From Kordiimonadales bacterium (GTDB taxonomy: Bacteria; Pseudomonadota; Alphaproteobacteria; Sphingomonadales; Kordiimonadaceae), in assembly GCA_002401685.1 (NCBI GenBank), contig NVTU01000004.1:52027-107298 (forward strand): a stretch of DNA of 55,272 nt, in the 5' to 3' direction. The notes below the pieces were generated by a model, which did not search any database, was not told the origin of the DNA, and was given only the letters and a program-made list of their open reading frames with translations. A program made the position numbers and the translations under genes. Positions within the stretch are counted from its first letter, which is position 1; each line of letters begins with the position of its first letter. Below are positions 36,133-44,395 of the stretch, piece by piece.

Positions 36133-37194
36133 ATGACAAATCCTTTCCGTGCTGAGTTTCCATTCTATCTGCCCTGCTGTGTTTTGATGCTGGATGATAA
36201 CGAAGAATTTTTACAGTCAGTACGAACTGCGATAAGTGGCGAGCACGCAGTGCTTTGTTATACTTCACCAACTCGGGCTCTCACGCGATTGCGGGCTGCG
36301 GAGAAACAAGCCGCACAGGGATTTTATCCTTTTTCCAGCGTAAGCGATGAAGCTTTTACTGATGACGGTGATCAGCTCGTGGTTTTTCAGGCGTCGGGTC
36401 TTCAAGAAATCATTGGAAGTCCTGATCGGTACGGCATGATCTCAGTGGCAATTGTTGATGAAGTGATGCCGGAGATGCGCGGCCTGGAATTCTGCCGAAA
36501 GTTGCAGAAAAGCGGCATCAAGACCATATTATTAACAGGGGAAATGACCGATCCCGCGCAAACAATTGCAGCATTTAATGATGGGATTATCGACCGATTT
36601 ATTTCTAAAGGTGATGCGCAGGCGCTTGATAAAATAATCTTGGCAATCGCAGAATTGCAACAAAGGTTTTTTACTGATAAGTCGCCAGCTCTTTACTTGG
36701 CGACCACGGCAGCGAGAAAGTGTGGGCTGACAGATGACCAGCTTAATGCGGTAATGGCCGAAGCCCATGCAATATTCCCCTATACGGAATATTATTTTCA
36801 TAGCAAAAGCGGAGGCTATCTGCTGCGTGATCTCTCAGGTGCGACAAAATTATGTCTTTTCTCCGACCAGGAAACGCAAGGTGAAGTGGCTGATTTCCTT
36901 GCTGATCAAGAGGGCGGGCTTGCCGAGGCAGAGAAATTGCGGTGTGGCAGCCATTTGTTACCGTGGGGGTTTCTTAATGATGAATTCGTTGATGAGAATC
37001 CCCCAGGCAAAGGGACGCAAACCACGAGGACCTCATTTGCAGCACGCGCTGTCGCTGGGGCTTTCTGGTGTTTGATTGAAGAATCAGATATGCCGCCTTC
37101 CTTGTACCAAGGGCCTCGCCAAAACGAAACGTCCTGGGATGCTTTTAAGTTGGGCTTGCTGGCTGTGCCTCTAAACGAAGATACGGCGATATAA
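36133..37194 (+). CDS. atypical response regulator with inserted receiver domain and novel C-terminus
   Basis: The start is ATG 36133, with AGAGAG upstream; ATG 36115 has no ribosome binding site. The 353-residue product has receiver landmarks: DD at 21-22, phosphoacceptor Asp109 in AIVDEVMPEMRG, Thr135 in LLTGE and Lys159 in ISKG. A segment of about 45 residues (58-100) is inserted before the beta-3 strand. Residues 185-353 form an unrecognised output domain (AEAHAIFPYTEYYFHSKSGGYLLRD, GAFWCLIEESDMPPSLYQGP). It overlaps operonically with a small HTH-like gene starting 2 nt later. Confidence 0.8.
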   Translation: MTNPFRAEFPFYLPCCVLMLDDNEEFLQSVRTAISGEHAVLCYTSPTRALTRLRAAEKQAAQGFYPFSSVSDEAFTDDGDQLVVFQASGLQEIIGSPDRYGMISVAIVDEVMPEMRGLEFCRKLQKSGIKTILLTGEMTDPAQTIAAFNDGIIDRFISKGDAQALDKIILAIAELQQRFFTDKSPALYLATTAARKCGLTDDQLNAVMAEAHAIFPYTEYYFHSKSGGYLLRDLSGATKLCLFSDQETQGEVADFLADQEGGLAEAEKLRCGSHLLPWGFLNDEFVDENPPGKGTQTTRTSFAARAVAGAFWCLIEESDMPPSLYQGPRQNETSWDAFKLGLLAVPLNEDTAI

Positions 37195-37195
37195 G

Positions 37196-37465
37196 ATGCA
37201 GGTACCAAGGAAAAAAAGACCGGCACCGACCATGTCAAAAGAAAGGGCGAAAGAGATCTTGGTTGAAATTGGGTACGACATTCCCAGTCTTCAGAAAGAG
37301 CTTAACCGATTGCTTGGGACTAATTATCAGAATAGAGATGTTTGGAAATGGTTTAATACGACCTCAGCACCTCTTACGGCGCAGTTGTTCTTGTTAATGA
37401 AACAAGAGGAGTTGGCCAGAGCCGATGCTCTCAAGAAAAAACTATTTAAAACCATCGACGCATAA
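37196..37465 (+). CDS. small HTH-like protein
   Basis: This 89-residue basic protein begins 2 nt after the response regulator stop. The pattern SLQKELNRLLG followed by NRDVWKWFNTTSAPLTAQLFLLMKQEE resembles a Cro/XRE-type helix-turn-helix in which the second helix ends in a Trp-containing recognition helix. This is inference from pattern only. It may be the DNA-binding output of the signalling cluster. A shorter start at ATG 37232 is possible, but no ribosome binding site favours it. Confidence 0.65.
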   Translation: MQVPRKKRPAPTMSKERAKEILVEIGYDIPSLQKELNRLLGTNYQNRDVWKWFNTTSAPLTAQLFLLMKQEELARADALKKKLFKTIDA

Positions 37466-37682
37466 CACATAGCTATTCATTAGCCTGCTGGCCTCCCCCG
37501 CTTTTACGTACCCTTAACGGCAATACGATGTACGACCACCTCGTCTGAAGGATAATGGTCAGTATTTAGGGAATAGTTCGGTATTTTTGGATACATACAA
37601 CCTGCAGACGCGATAGTTTCTAGAGTAATTAAAAATTTATTTGTTAATTATCAACGAGTTGAACGACAGCTGCGCAGGCTAA

Positions 37683-37744
37683 TCACGAAACCGTGAGAAA
37701 AATTTAAACCGCCTGTTGTATATATACGTTGTTTACCGTATATT
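37683..37744 (+). promoter_or_regulatory. sigma-70-like promoter and dyad for XRE gene
   Basis: TTGTAT (37716-37721) and TATATT (37739-37744) are separated by 17 nt, a good housekeeping promoter. TCACG-AAAC-CGTGA (37683-37696) is a 5-bp dyad just upstream and may be an operator. Transcription would start near 37751, which excludes ATG 37745 as the start codon and supports ATG 37787. The rest of the 273-nt gap (37466-37738) holds no gene. Confidence 0.6.
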
Positions 37745-37786
37745 ATGAATATATCAAATAAAGCAATTCATGGGAGCAGGTTAAAA

Positions 37787-38215
37787 ATGGAAAAAAAGGC
37801 AGAGCCGCAGGATTCAGTGAAAGGGCCAGACCCAATTGATGTGCATGTTGGTCATCGGGTTAGGGTGCGCCGGAAAATGCTTGGATTTAGCCAGACACGG
37901 CTCGGCAATGATCTCGGAATTACTTTTCAGCAAGTACAAAAGTACGAGCGTGGGGCTAACCGTATTGGATCAAGCCGCCTGTTTCATATCTCGAATAGCT
38001 TGAATGTGCCTGTGGAATATTTCTTTGAAGGCGCAGAGACAAAGCTGCCAGGATATGAAGAGCAATTCGAAGAAATGATTAATGAAGCATCTGATAGCGC
38101 TGAAAGTCAGGATCTTCTGAAAATGTATTATAAAATCAAGAACCCGCGTATCCGCGAGCAAGTGTTAAGCTTAGCGACGATTTTGGCGCAAGGCGTTCCC
38201 GAATATAATATATAA
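37787..38215 (+). CDS. XRE family transcriptional regulator
   Basis: The start is ATG 37787, behind GGGAGCAGG. The 142-residue protein has a HTH_3 domain at about 20-80: VGHRVRVRRKMLGFSQTRLG, then GITFQQVQKYERGANRIGSSRLFHISNSLNVPVEYFFEG. The acidic C-terminal region contains LLKMYYKIKNPRIREQVLSLA, like many alphaproteobacterial XRE regulators of this length. Targets are unknown. A terminator follows immediately. Confidence 0.92.
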   Translation: MEKKAEPQDSVKGPDPIDVHVGHRVRVRRKMLGFSQTRLGNDLGITFQQVQKYERGANRIGSSRLFHISNSLNVPVEYFFEGAETKLPGYEEQFEEMINEASDSAESQDLLKMYYKIKNPRIREQVLSLATILAQGVPEYNI

Positions 38216-38239
38216 ATTAGTTGGTAGCGGATAAAGATT

Positions 38240-38264
38240 ATGGGCCTTCTGGCCCATTTTTTTT
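38240..38264 (+). terminator. Rho-independent terminator of XRE gene
   Basis: ATGGGCC (38240-38246) and GGCCCAT (38251-38257) form a 7-bp stem with a TTCT loop, followed by eight Ts. Confidence 0.9.
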
Positions 38265-38345
38265 GCCCTAAACCCACTTTACCAATACCTGTAAGTATAT
38301 AATTACACTAAGGTTTCTGTGTGATGATCTGCGCGAATGGGCAAT

Positions 38346-38376
38346 AAAAAAGCGAGTGCCAAAACACTCGCTTTTT
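38346..38376. terminator. bidirectional terminator of TIGR02300 gene
   Basis: AAAAAGCGAGTG (38346-38357) and CACTCGCTTTTT (38365-38376) form a 12-bp symmetric stem with a T-run on both strands. It lies 30 nt downstream of the minus-strand TIGR02300 gene. Confidence 0.9.
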
Positions 38377-38407
38377 CGTAATTCACGTCGAGGGACGGCT
38401 GCCTTTG

Positions 38408-38725
38408 TTAGGCGTCGTCTGAAGACAGTTTAGTGTCAGCCATGCCAGCAACTTCAGTTTTTTCTTCGCTATCAAGACTGACGTTATCTGGGTTATCCGA
38501 ATCGAGATCGATTTCGTCTTCATCGTCCTCATCTTCGCTTTTTTCTTCTTCTTTTTTCTCAGGCTTAACTTCGCGAACGATTGTTTGCTTGGACTTGAGA
38601 ACGGGATCTGGACGGAAATCCACGCCGCATGCAATGCATACAACCGGGTCGTCATTCCCTAGGTCGTAAAAGCGCTCGCCACATTTTGGGCAAGTCTGCT
38701 TTTTGCCCCATTCGGGTTTTACCAC
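38408..38725 (-). CDS. TIGR02300 family zinc-ribbon protein
   Basis: The 105-residue protein starts with GTG behind AAGGAGAGA. The N-terminus has two CxxC pairs, CPKC (Cys12, Cys15) and CIAC (Cys30, Cys33), with FYDLGNDDPVVC between them, which is the TIGR02300 signature. Residues 55-80 are highly acidic (EEKSEDEDDEDEIDL). The function is unknown; it probably binds zinc. The family is alphaproteobacterial and commonly lies divergent from aroA, as here. Confidence 0.9.
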   Translation of the reverse strand: MVKPEWGKKQTCPKCGERFYDLGNDDPVVCIACGVDFRPDPVLKSKQTIVREVKPEKKEEEKSEDEDDEDEIDLDSDNPDNVSLDSEEKTEVAGMADTKLSSDDA

Positions 38726-38867
38726 GTGTCTCTCCTTGATATTTAAGGCAGTTTACGCCTATGAATTGGCGCATCCTTTGCCATGATAGGACGCGTCTGT
38801 CAAAGCATAACTGTTCTGTCAGCTTCTAATACGAAAAACAACCTAGTTTTAATACGGAAAACACATA

Positions 38868-40193
38868 GTGCCAAGCCTTGTATCCCAATCTCACAAAGCC
38901 CTCAAGGGATCTGCAACGATTCCCGGGGACAAATCTATTTCACACCGCGCCCTAATGTTGTCGGCGCTGGCCGTTGGCGAAAGCCGAATCACAGGCTTGC
39001 TCGAAGGGGAAGATGTTATTGCCACCGCGAATGCTATGCGTGCGATGGGAGCAACGATTGAGAGAGTAGGTGACGGCGAATGGCGCGTGCACGGCGTCGG
39101 CGTCGGCGGTTTGATGACACCAGCTGACATCATTGATATGGGGAACTCTGGTACCTCTACACGGCTGTTGATGGGGTTGATGGCAAGCCACGACATTACT
39201 GTGACAATGACAGGCGATGACAGTTTGCGCGGTAGGCCGATGGCGCGGGTTATTGACCCACTCACGGAAGTGGGCGCGACATTTGCAGCGCGAGACGAAC
39301 AATATCTACCGCTGACACTTACGGGAACCGACTTCCCGGTGCCGCTAGACTATACGCCGCCAATGGCCAGCGCGCAGGTCAAATCAGCTGTCTTGCTGGC
39401 GGGTCTAAATACACCGGGGGTCACAACAGTACGCGAAAAAGTGGCCACGCGTGACCACACTGAGCGGATGCTGGCTGCCATGGGCGCTGATATTAGCGTG
39501 GAGCAGGAAGGTGATATACGTGTGGTGAAGCTTGTTGGTCAGCCAGAACTGAAGCCGATCACGCTTGAAGTGCCGGGCGATATATCCTCCAGCGCTTTTG
39601 TTTTGGTCGCAGCGAGCATTGTTGAGGGGTCCGATGTGACCCTTGAGGGGGTCGGCCTTAATCCGCTGCGTACAGGCATTGTCGCGGCGCTTCAGCAAAT
39701 GGGCGCTGATATTTCTGTCATTAATGAACGTTTTCTGGGCGGTGAGCCTGTGGCCGACTTGCATATCAAAGCAGCCAAACTGCACGGAGTGACCGACCTG
39801 AAGGTGGACCCGTCGACCATGATTGATGAATTCCCTGTTTTGTTTTGCGCTGCCGCCACCGCGAACGGCACCAGCCGATTCACGGGCCTCGAAGAACTGC
39901 GCGTCAAGGAAAGTGATCGCCTCGCTTTGATGGCGGCAGGCTTGAAAGCAAACGGCGTTGAGGTAATAGAATTTAAGGATGGCATTGAAATTAAAGGCGC
40001 CGCCGGCAAAGTGCCGGGCGGGGGAACGGTGGCTACCGCCCTAGATCACCGCATTGCCATGAGCTTTGCTGTGCTAGGCCAGATGGCGGAAAACTCAATC
40101 ACCATTGATGATGCGACGCCGATTGCCACCAGTTTCCCAACTTTCACAGGCTTGATGCAAAAATTGGGGGCCGGCCTTATTTTGGGGGACTAA
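38868..40193 (+). CDS. aroA: EPSP synthase (3-phosphoshikimate 1-carboxyvinyltransferase), class II-like
   Basis: AroA catalyses the sixth step of the shikimate pathway. The 441-residue protein starts with GTG. It has GDKSISHRALMLSALA, MGNSGTSTRLLMGL, RGRPMARVIDPLTEVGA, MASAQVKSAVLLAGLNTPG, RDHTERML and LRVKESDRL. The motifs GDKS, SAQVK and RDHTE match class II EPSP synthases such as CP4. The position of CP4 Ala100 is Gly here (GNSGT). It heads the conserved block with cmk and rpsA, although a minus-strand gene lies between. Confidence 0.96.
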   Translation: MPSLVSQSHKALKGSATIPGDKSISHRALMLSALAVGESRITGLLEGEDVIATANAMRAMGATIERVGDGEWRVHGVGVGGLMTPADIIDMGNSGTSTRLLMGLMASHDITVTMTGDDSLRGRPMARVIDPLTEVGATFAARDEQYLPLTLTGTDFPVPLDYTPPMASAQVKSAVLLAGLNTPGVTTVREKVATRDHTERMLAAMGADISVEQEGDIRVVKLVGQPELKPITLEVPGDISSSAFVLVAASIVEGSDVTLEGVGLNPLRTGIVAALQQMGADISVINERFLGGEPVADLHIKAAKLHGVTDLKVDPSTMIDEFPVLFCAAATANGTSRFTGLEELRVKESDRLALMAAGLKANGVEVIEFKDGIEIKGAAGKVPGGGTVATALDHRIAMSFAVLGQMAENSITIDDATPIATSFPTFTGLMQKLGAGLILGD

Positions 40194-40199
40194 AAACCC

Positions 40200-40592
40200 T
40201 TACTCGGTTTCTTGTTCGGCAAATTCCGCAAAGGTGACAAAGTGGCCACCAGGCTCGCTGTAGGTTACCTCTTTGGCACCGTAGAAAGTTTCCCGTTCCT
40301 TGAGAATGATTGTTTGCCCCTCTAATTTGGCGACAATGTCGGCAAGACTGGGCACCGTGATAAATAACATAACGGGTCCAGTGGCGGCGGCGGCGGCAAA
40401 AGCAGCGTCATCTGCTATAAGGCATGTCCGCGTTTGTAGCATCACCTGATTACTACCGTGAACCAATATGGCAAAACCAATGTGGTCATCCTCCGGTACC
40501 TGGACACTGACCTCAAAACCAACTTTTTCGAAAAAAGCTATGGAGGGCTCGATCCTGTCAACGGCAAGGTTGGCTGTTACTTGGTATATCAT
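40200..40592 (-). CDS. VOC superfamily (glyoxalase/dioxygenase-fold) protein
   Basis: The 130-residue protein has the paired beta-alpha-beta-beta-beta modules of the vicinal-oxygen-chelate fold: NLAVDRIEPSIAFFEKVGFEVSVQVPEDDHIGFAIL at the start and FYGAKEVTYSEPGGHFVTFAEF at the end. Metal ligands cannot be assigned with confidence; some VOC proteins of this length bind ligands without metal. It lies between aroA and cmk on the opposite strand, interrupting the usual aroA-cmk order. Confidence 0.82.
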   Translation of the reverse strand: MIYQVTANLAVDRIEPSIAFFEKVGFEVSVQVPEDDHIGFAILVHGSNQVMLQTRTCLIADDAAFAAAAATGPVMLFITVPSLADIVAKLEGQTIILKERETFYGAKEVTYSEPGGHFVTFAEFAEQETE

Positions 40593-40784
40593 GTCTTTTA
40601 ACCCTCAGCTGTTCCCTATTTGTTCTAATCTACCACGAAGGAAATTCAGAGTCTAGGTACGCTTTTGTCTGGTGCTACGGTTCAATGATTTCTATAAGCG
40701 GAGAAAGCGGTAAGTTTAGCGCGTCAGTATAGTTTGAGGCCTGAAGCATCGTTTTTGTTTGATAGATCAACTAAGTGATTCGTT

Positions 40785-41426
40785 ATGATTATTGCCATTG
40801 ATGGACCCGCAGCTTCTGGAAAAGGTACGCTTGCACGGCGTTTAGCCAAGCACTTTCAGTATGCGTATCTGGACACTGGCTCGCTGTATCGGGGCGTGGC
40901 GCTCGTACTGCTGAACAAAGGGATTGACCCGCACGATATGGGCGCTGCGGCGCAAGCATCAATGCATGTAGATCTTTCCATTGTTGACGATCCGGCACTG
41001 CGCAGCGAGGGAACAGGGAACGCTGCCTCAATAGTCGCTGCTATGCCAATTGTGCGTAGTAACCTACTGGAATTTCAAAGAAAATTCTCGATATCCCCCC
41101 CCGGTGGTGAGCAAGGCGCTATTCTTGATGGCCGCGATATAGGTACTGTCGTCTGCCCAGATGCGCCGATAAAACTGTTTGTAACGGCCTCAGTAGAAGA
41201 ACGTGCTAAGCGCCGATTTTCGGAAATGAAAGGGCGTGATGAGACCGTTATTTTTGAGCAAATATTGGCCGATGTACGAGCCCGCGATGAGCGTGATACC
41301 AACCGGGCACTTGCACCTTTGCTGCCAGCCGAAGATGCGCACTTGCTTGATACGACTTTATTAGATATAGACGCCGTGTTTTTACGGGCCGTCAAAATCG
41401 TTGAAGATACTCTCCTCACGGATTGA
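40785..41426 (+). CDS. cmk: cytidylate kinase
   Basis: Cmk phosphorylates CMP and dCMP. The 213-residue protein begins with the P-loop IAIDGPAASGKGTLARRL. It has YLDTGSLYRGVAL for nucleotide binding, DGRDIGTVV and the Arg-rich lid RRFSEMKGRDE, then RDERDTNR. This is normal length. It sits directly upstream of rpsA, as is usual in proteobacteria. Confidence 0.97.
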   Translation: MIIAIDGPAASGKGTLARRLAKHFQYAYLDTGSLYRGVALVLLNKGIDPHDMGAAAQASMHVDLSIVDDPALRSEGTGNAASIVAAMPIVRSNLLEFQRKFSISPPGGEQGAILDGRDIGTVVCPDAPIKLFVTASVEERAKRRFSEMKGRDETVIFEQILADVRARDERDTNRALAPLLPAEDAHLLDTTLLDIDAVFLRAVKIVEDTLLTD

Positions 41427-41524
41427 GATTTGCCCCAATAGCCAAAGATGCTGCCAAAGCAGTCCCCGGGTTTTACACTGTAATAAGTGTGGAAACTGAG
41501 GGGTTATTTTTGTTGGTATTGAGG

Positions 41525-41599
41525 CTTCCAGGCTCAAGAAAGCGAAGGGATGGTCCCTCCGTTCAAGCGTCTGGAAGAAGACCGCCGGAACCAACCGGC
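41525..41599 (+). promoter_or_regulatory. structured rpsA mRNA leader
   Basis: Between cmk and rpsA, CTTCCAG (41525-41531) pairs with CTGGAAG (41571-41577). Within it AGGGA (41546-41550) pairs with TCCCT (41554-41558). A third hairpin, GCCGG (41584-41588) with CCGGC (41595-41599), follows. The structure ends 38 nt before the rpsA ATG. This is consistent with a cis-acting element, possibly for autogenous control by ribosomal protein S1. Confidence 0.65.
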
Positions 41600-41637
41600 T
41601 GGCACAAAAAAATATATGTTCTGAAAGGACTATCTGA

Positions 41638-43335
41638 ATGTCTGAAATGGCAACTATGCCTAGCCTCGATGATTTTGAGGCAATGCTCAACGAAACTATC
41701 CCAGCAGACGGCGGCTTTGAAGGCCGTGTTGTTAAGGGACAAGTTGTAGCAATTGAAAATGAATTCGCGATCGTGGATATCGGCCTTAAAGCCGAAGGCC
41801 GCGTTCCACTTAAAGAATTCGCGATGCCGGGCCAAGCAGCTGAAATTGCTGTTGGTGACGAAGTAGAAGTATTTGTTGATCGCATCGAAAACGCGCTCGG
41901 CGAAGCTATCCTCTCTCGTGACAAAGCCCGCCGCGAAGAAGCCTGGACTGAGCTTGAAAAAGCCTTCGAAGGTGATGCTCGTGTTGAAGGTGTTATCTTC
42001 GGCCGCGTTAAAGGTGGTTTCACTGTTGACCTGAACGGCGCTGTTGCGTTCCTTCCTGGTTCACAAGTTGATATCCGTCCAATCCGCGACGTAACACCAC
42101 TGATGAATATTCCTCAGCCTTTCCAGATCCTCAAAATGGATCGCCGCCGCGGCAACATTGTTGTTTCGCGCCGTGCAATTCTTGAAGAAGATCGTCAAGA
42201 GCAGCGTGCTGAGCTTCTTAGCAAGCTTAAAGAAGGTGATGCAGTTGACGGTATTGTTAAGAACATCACTGACTACGGTGCCTTTGTTGATCTCGGTGGT
42301 ATCGATGGTCTCTTGCACGTTACTGACATGTCTTGGCGCCGCGTTAACCATCCAAGTGAAGTGCTGAACATTGGCGAAACTGTTAAGGTTCAGGTTGTTC
42401 GTATCAACCCTGAAACTCAACGTATCAGCCTCGGTATGAAGCAGCTTGCTGAAGACCCTTGGTCCGGCATTGAAGTGAAATATGTTGTTGGTGCTAAATT
42501 CAAAGGCCTCGTTACAAACATCACCGATTATGGTGCTTTTGTTGAGCTTGAGCCTGGTGTTGAAGGCCTCGTACACGTTAGTGAAATGAGCTGGGTTAAG
42601 AAGAATATCCACCCAGGCAAGATCGTTTCTACTAGCCAAGAAGTTGACGTAATGGTTCTGGAAGTTGACCAGGCTAAGCGTCGTATTTCTCTTGGTCTTA
42701 AGCAGTGTGGCGATAATCCTTGGGAAGCGTTTGCTGAGAAATTCCCAACCGGCACTGAGATCGAAGGCGAAGTTAAGAACATCACTGAGTTTGGCCTGTT
42801 TGTAGGCCTCGACGGCGATGTAGACGGCATGGTTCACCTGTCTGACCTTACTTGGGACCGCAGCGGCGAAGACGCCATTGCAGACTTCAAGAAGGGCGAC
42901 ACTGTGAAAGCTGTTGTTCTTGATGTTGATATGAAGAAAGAGCGTATCTCTCTTGGTATCAAGCAGCTTGACGGCGACCCATTTGCTGACGTTGCGTCTA
43001 AGAAGCGCGGCGAGACAGTATCCGTGGTTGTTAAAGAAGTAACTGAGAACGGCCTTGAAGTTGAAGTTGGTGATACTGGCATGACGTCCTTTATCCGCCG
43101 CTCTGATCTTTCTCGTGATCGTAATGATCAGCGCCCTGAGCGTTTCTCTGTTGGTGATAAGTTGGACGCAATGGTTACTGGTATCGATAAATCCAGTCGC
43201 CGTGTGAACCTCTCTATCAAAGCGCTTGAAGTTGCTGAAGAAAAAGCAGCCGTACAGCAGTATGGTTCCAGCGATTCGGGTGCTAGCCTTGGTGATATCC
43301 TTGGTGCAGCGCTCAATAAAGGTAAAGAAGACTAA
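41638..43335 (+). CDS. rpsA: 30S ribosomal protein S1
   Basis: S1 binds mRNA on the 30S subunit and helps start translation on structured or weakly ribosome-bound messages. The 565-residue protein has six S1 (OB-fold) repeats. The central ones show [51 protein letters not shown] and [26 protein letters not shown] at about 70-90 residue intervals. Codon use is strongly biased, as expected for a highly expressed gene. A terminator follows. Confidence 0.98.
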   Translation: MSEMATMPSLDDFEAMLNETIPADGGFEGRVVKGQVVAIENEFAIVDIGLKAEGRVPLKEFAMPGQAAEIAVGDEVEVFVDRIENALGEAILSRDKARREEAWTELEKAFEGDARVEGVIFGRVKGGFTVDLNGAVAFLPGSQVDIRPIRDVTPLMNIPQPFQILKMDRRRGNIVVSRRAILEEDRQEQRAELLSKLKEGDAVDGIVKNITDYGAFVDLGGIDGLLHVTDMSWRRVNHPSEVLNIGETVKVQVVRINPETQRISLGMKQLAEDPWSGIEVKYVVGAKFKGLVTNITDYGAFVELEPGVEGLVHVSEMSWVKKNIHPGKIVSTSQEVDVMVLEVDQAKRRISLGLKQCGDNPWEAFAEKFPTGTEIEGEVKNITEFGLFVGLDGDVDGMVHLSDLTWDRSGEDAIADFKKGDTVKAVVLDVDMKKERISLGIKQLDGDPFADVASKKRGETVSVVVKEVTENGLEVEVGDTGMTSFIRRSDLSRDRNDQRPERFSVGDKLDAMVTGIDKSSRRVNLSIKALEVAEEKAAVQQYGSSDSGASLGDILGAALNKGKED

Positions 43336-43363
43336 TATTTCTCACAACGAGAAACTTGGTTTG

Positions 43364-43396
43364 AAAGGCCGTCCCTATTTGGGGCGGCCTTTTTAT
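43364..43396 (+). terminator. Rho-independent terminator of rpsA
   Basis: AAAGGCCGTCCC and GGGGCGGCCTTT form a long GC-rich stem with a TATTT loop and a trailing T-run. Confidence 0.9.
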
Positions 43397-43557
43397 TTGG
43401 GCGCTGAAAGCATGAGAAAGCCCGTATTTGTTAGGTTTTGAGGATACCCTAGGGGAAGCGGGAGGCTGTGTTATAGCGGTTTCAAGATGCAAAAATTAAC
43501 AATTTCCTAATGTAAAAGGTTAAATATCCTTTCGTTTGAAAGACTTAGACTTGACGG

Positions 43558-43577
43558 CGTGCCATTCTAGTGGCACG
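43558..43577. promoter_or_regulatory. inverted repeat upstream of ihfB
   Basis: CGTGCCA (43558-43564) and TGGCACG (43571-43577) form a perfect 7-bp dyad with a 6-nt loop. It begins 1 nt after TTGACG at 43551-43556, which could be a -35 box. It lies 69 nt upstream of ihfB and may be an operator or leader hairpin. Confidence 0.45.
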
Positions 43578-43645
43578 ATTTAGCAATCAGGTACGGGTTC
43601 GCCGGGCTTGAGTGAACAAGTGAACACGCCTAGGGGAGGTTGCTG

Positions 43646-43924
43646 ATGATCAAATCTGAGTTGATTACGAAAATTGCCGAAGATAATCCGCACCTGTTTT
43701 ATCGGGATGTAGAGCGCATTGTTTCCAAAATATTTGACGAAATCACAGGCGCACTTTCTCGTGGAGACCGTGTGGAACTCCGGGGTTTTGGGGCCTTTTC
43801 TGTGAAAACACGTCCAGCTCGAATTGGCCGTAATCCGCGTACCGGTGAAAAGGTTGAAGTTGCTGAAAAGCAAGTTCCTTATTTCAAAACCGGCAAAGAC
43901 CTGCGCGAGCGTCTTAACAAATAA
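43646..43924 (+). CDS. ihfB: integration host factor subunit beta
   Basis: IhfB forms a heterodimer with IhfA that bends DNA. The 92-residue protein starts [23 protein letters not shown], behind AGGGGAGG. It has [33 protein letters not shown], including the intercalating Pro and DNA-arm motif, and [13 protein letters not shown]. Its place after rpsA is characteristic. Confidence 0.97.
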   Translation: MIKSELITKIAEDNPHLFYRDVERIVSKIFDEITGALSRGDRVELRGFGAFSVKTRPARIGRNPRTGEKVEVAEKQVPYFKTGKDLRERLNK

Positions 43925-43954
43925 CTCTGATTCTTGTCTGCGGGAATTTTCCAT

Positions 43955-44341
43955 ATGGCCAAGTCGCTTAGCCTGCTGATTCGCCGTTTAGTGTGGGTCG
44001 TACTCGGCATTGTCTTGGTATTTTTCGCCGTCAATAACCGTGCGGATGTCGCTGTTTCGTTTGATCCGCTGTTTGGCTCTTATGCTATCCCCATTTATAT
44101 CATTTTGTTCGCCGGTATTTTCATCGGCTTAATGGTAGCTGCCGTTGTTACCAGCTGGCTGCGCCTTGAGGGGTTCACTAAACGCCGCAAGGCTGAACGC
44201 CGCGCTGATTATCTGGATGATCAAATGTCGGCAATGGCCGAAGATGCGCACCAAGTGCGCTCTACACGGGCCCATAATGCAGCCAGTGAGGATGTGGGCG
44301 AAAATTCGTCGTCAACAGGTCAGCTTGCCAAACTTGATTAA
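43955..44341 (+). CDS. lapA: LapA family (DUF1049) inner-membrane protein
   Basis: The start is ATG 43955; the frame extends upstream only to a TTG. The 128-residue protein has two transmembrane segments (about 12-33 and 43-66), VLGIVLVFFAVNNRADVAVSF and PIYIILFAGIFIGLMVAAVVTSW, and a cytoplasmic coiled tail. LapA/YciS works with LapB in lipopolysaccharide control in E. coli; the role here is inferred. It lies between ihfB and pyrF, which is conserved in proteobacteria. Confidence 0.85.
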   Translation: MAKSLSLLIRRLVWVVLGIVLVFFAVNNRADVAVSFDPLFGSYAIPIYIILFAGIFIGLMVAAVVTSWLRLEGFTKRRKAERRADYLDDQMSAMAEDAHQVRSTRAHNAASEDVGENSSSTGQLAKLD

Positions 44342-44395
44342 AACAGGTTAAACCCACCGCAGCCCTGTGAACGCCCCTTCTGAAGGACCCTGCAT

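Noticed and set aside
41423-41749. Frame of 108 codons overlapping the rpsA leader and start
   Set aside because: It runs out of frame through the strongly biased rpsA coding start and has no ribosome binding site.
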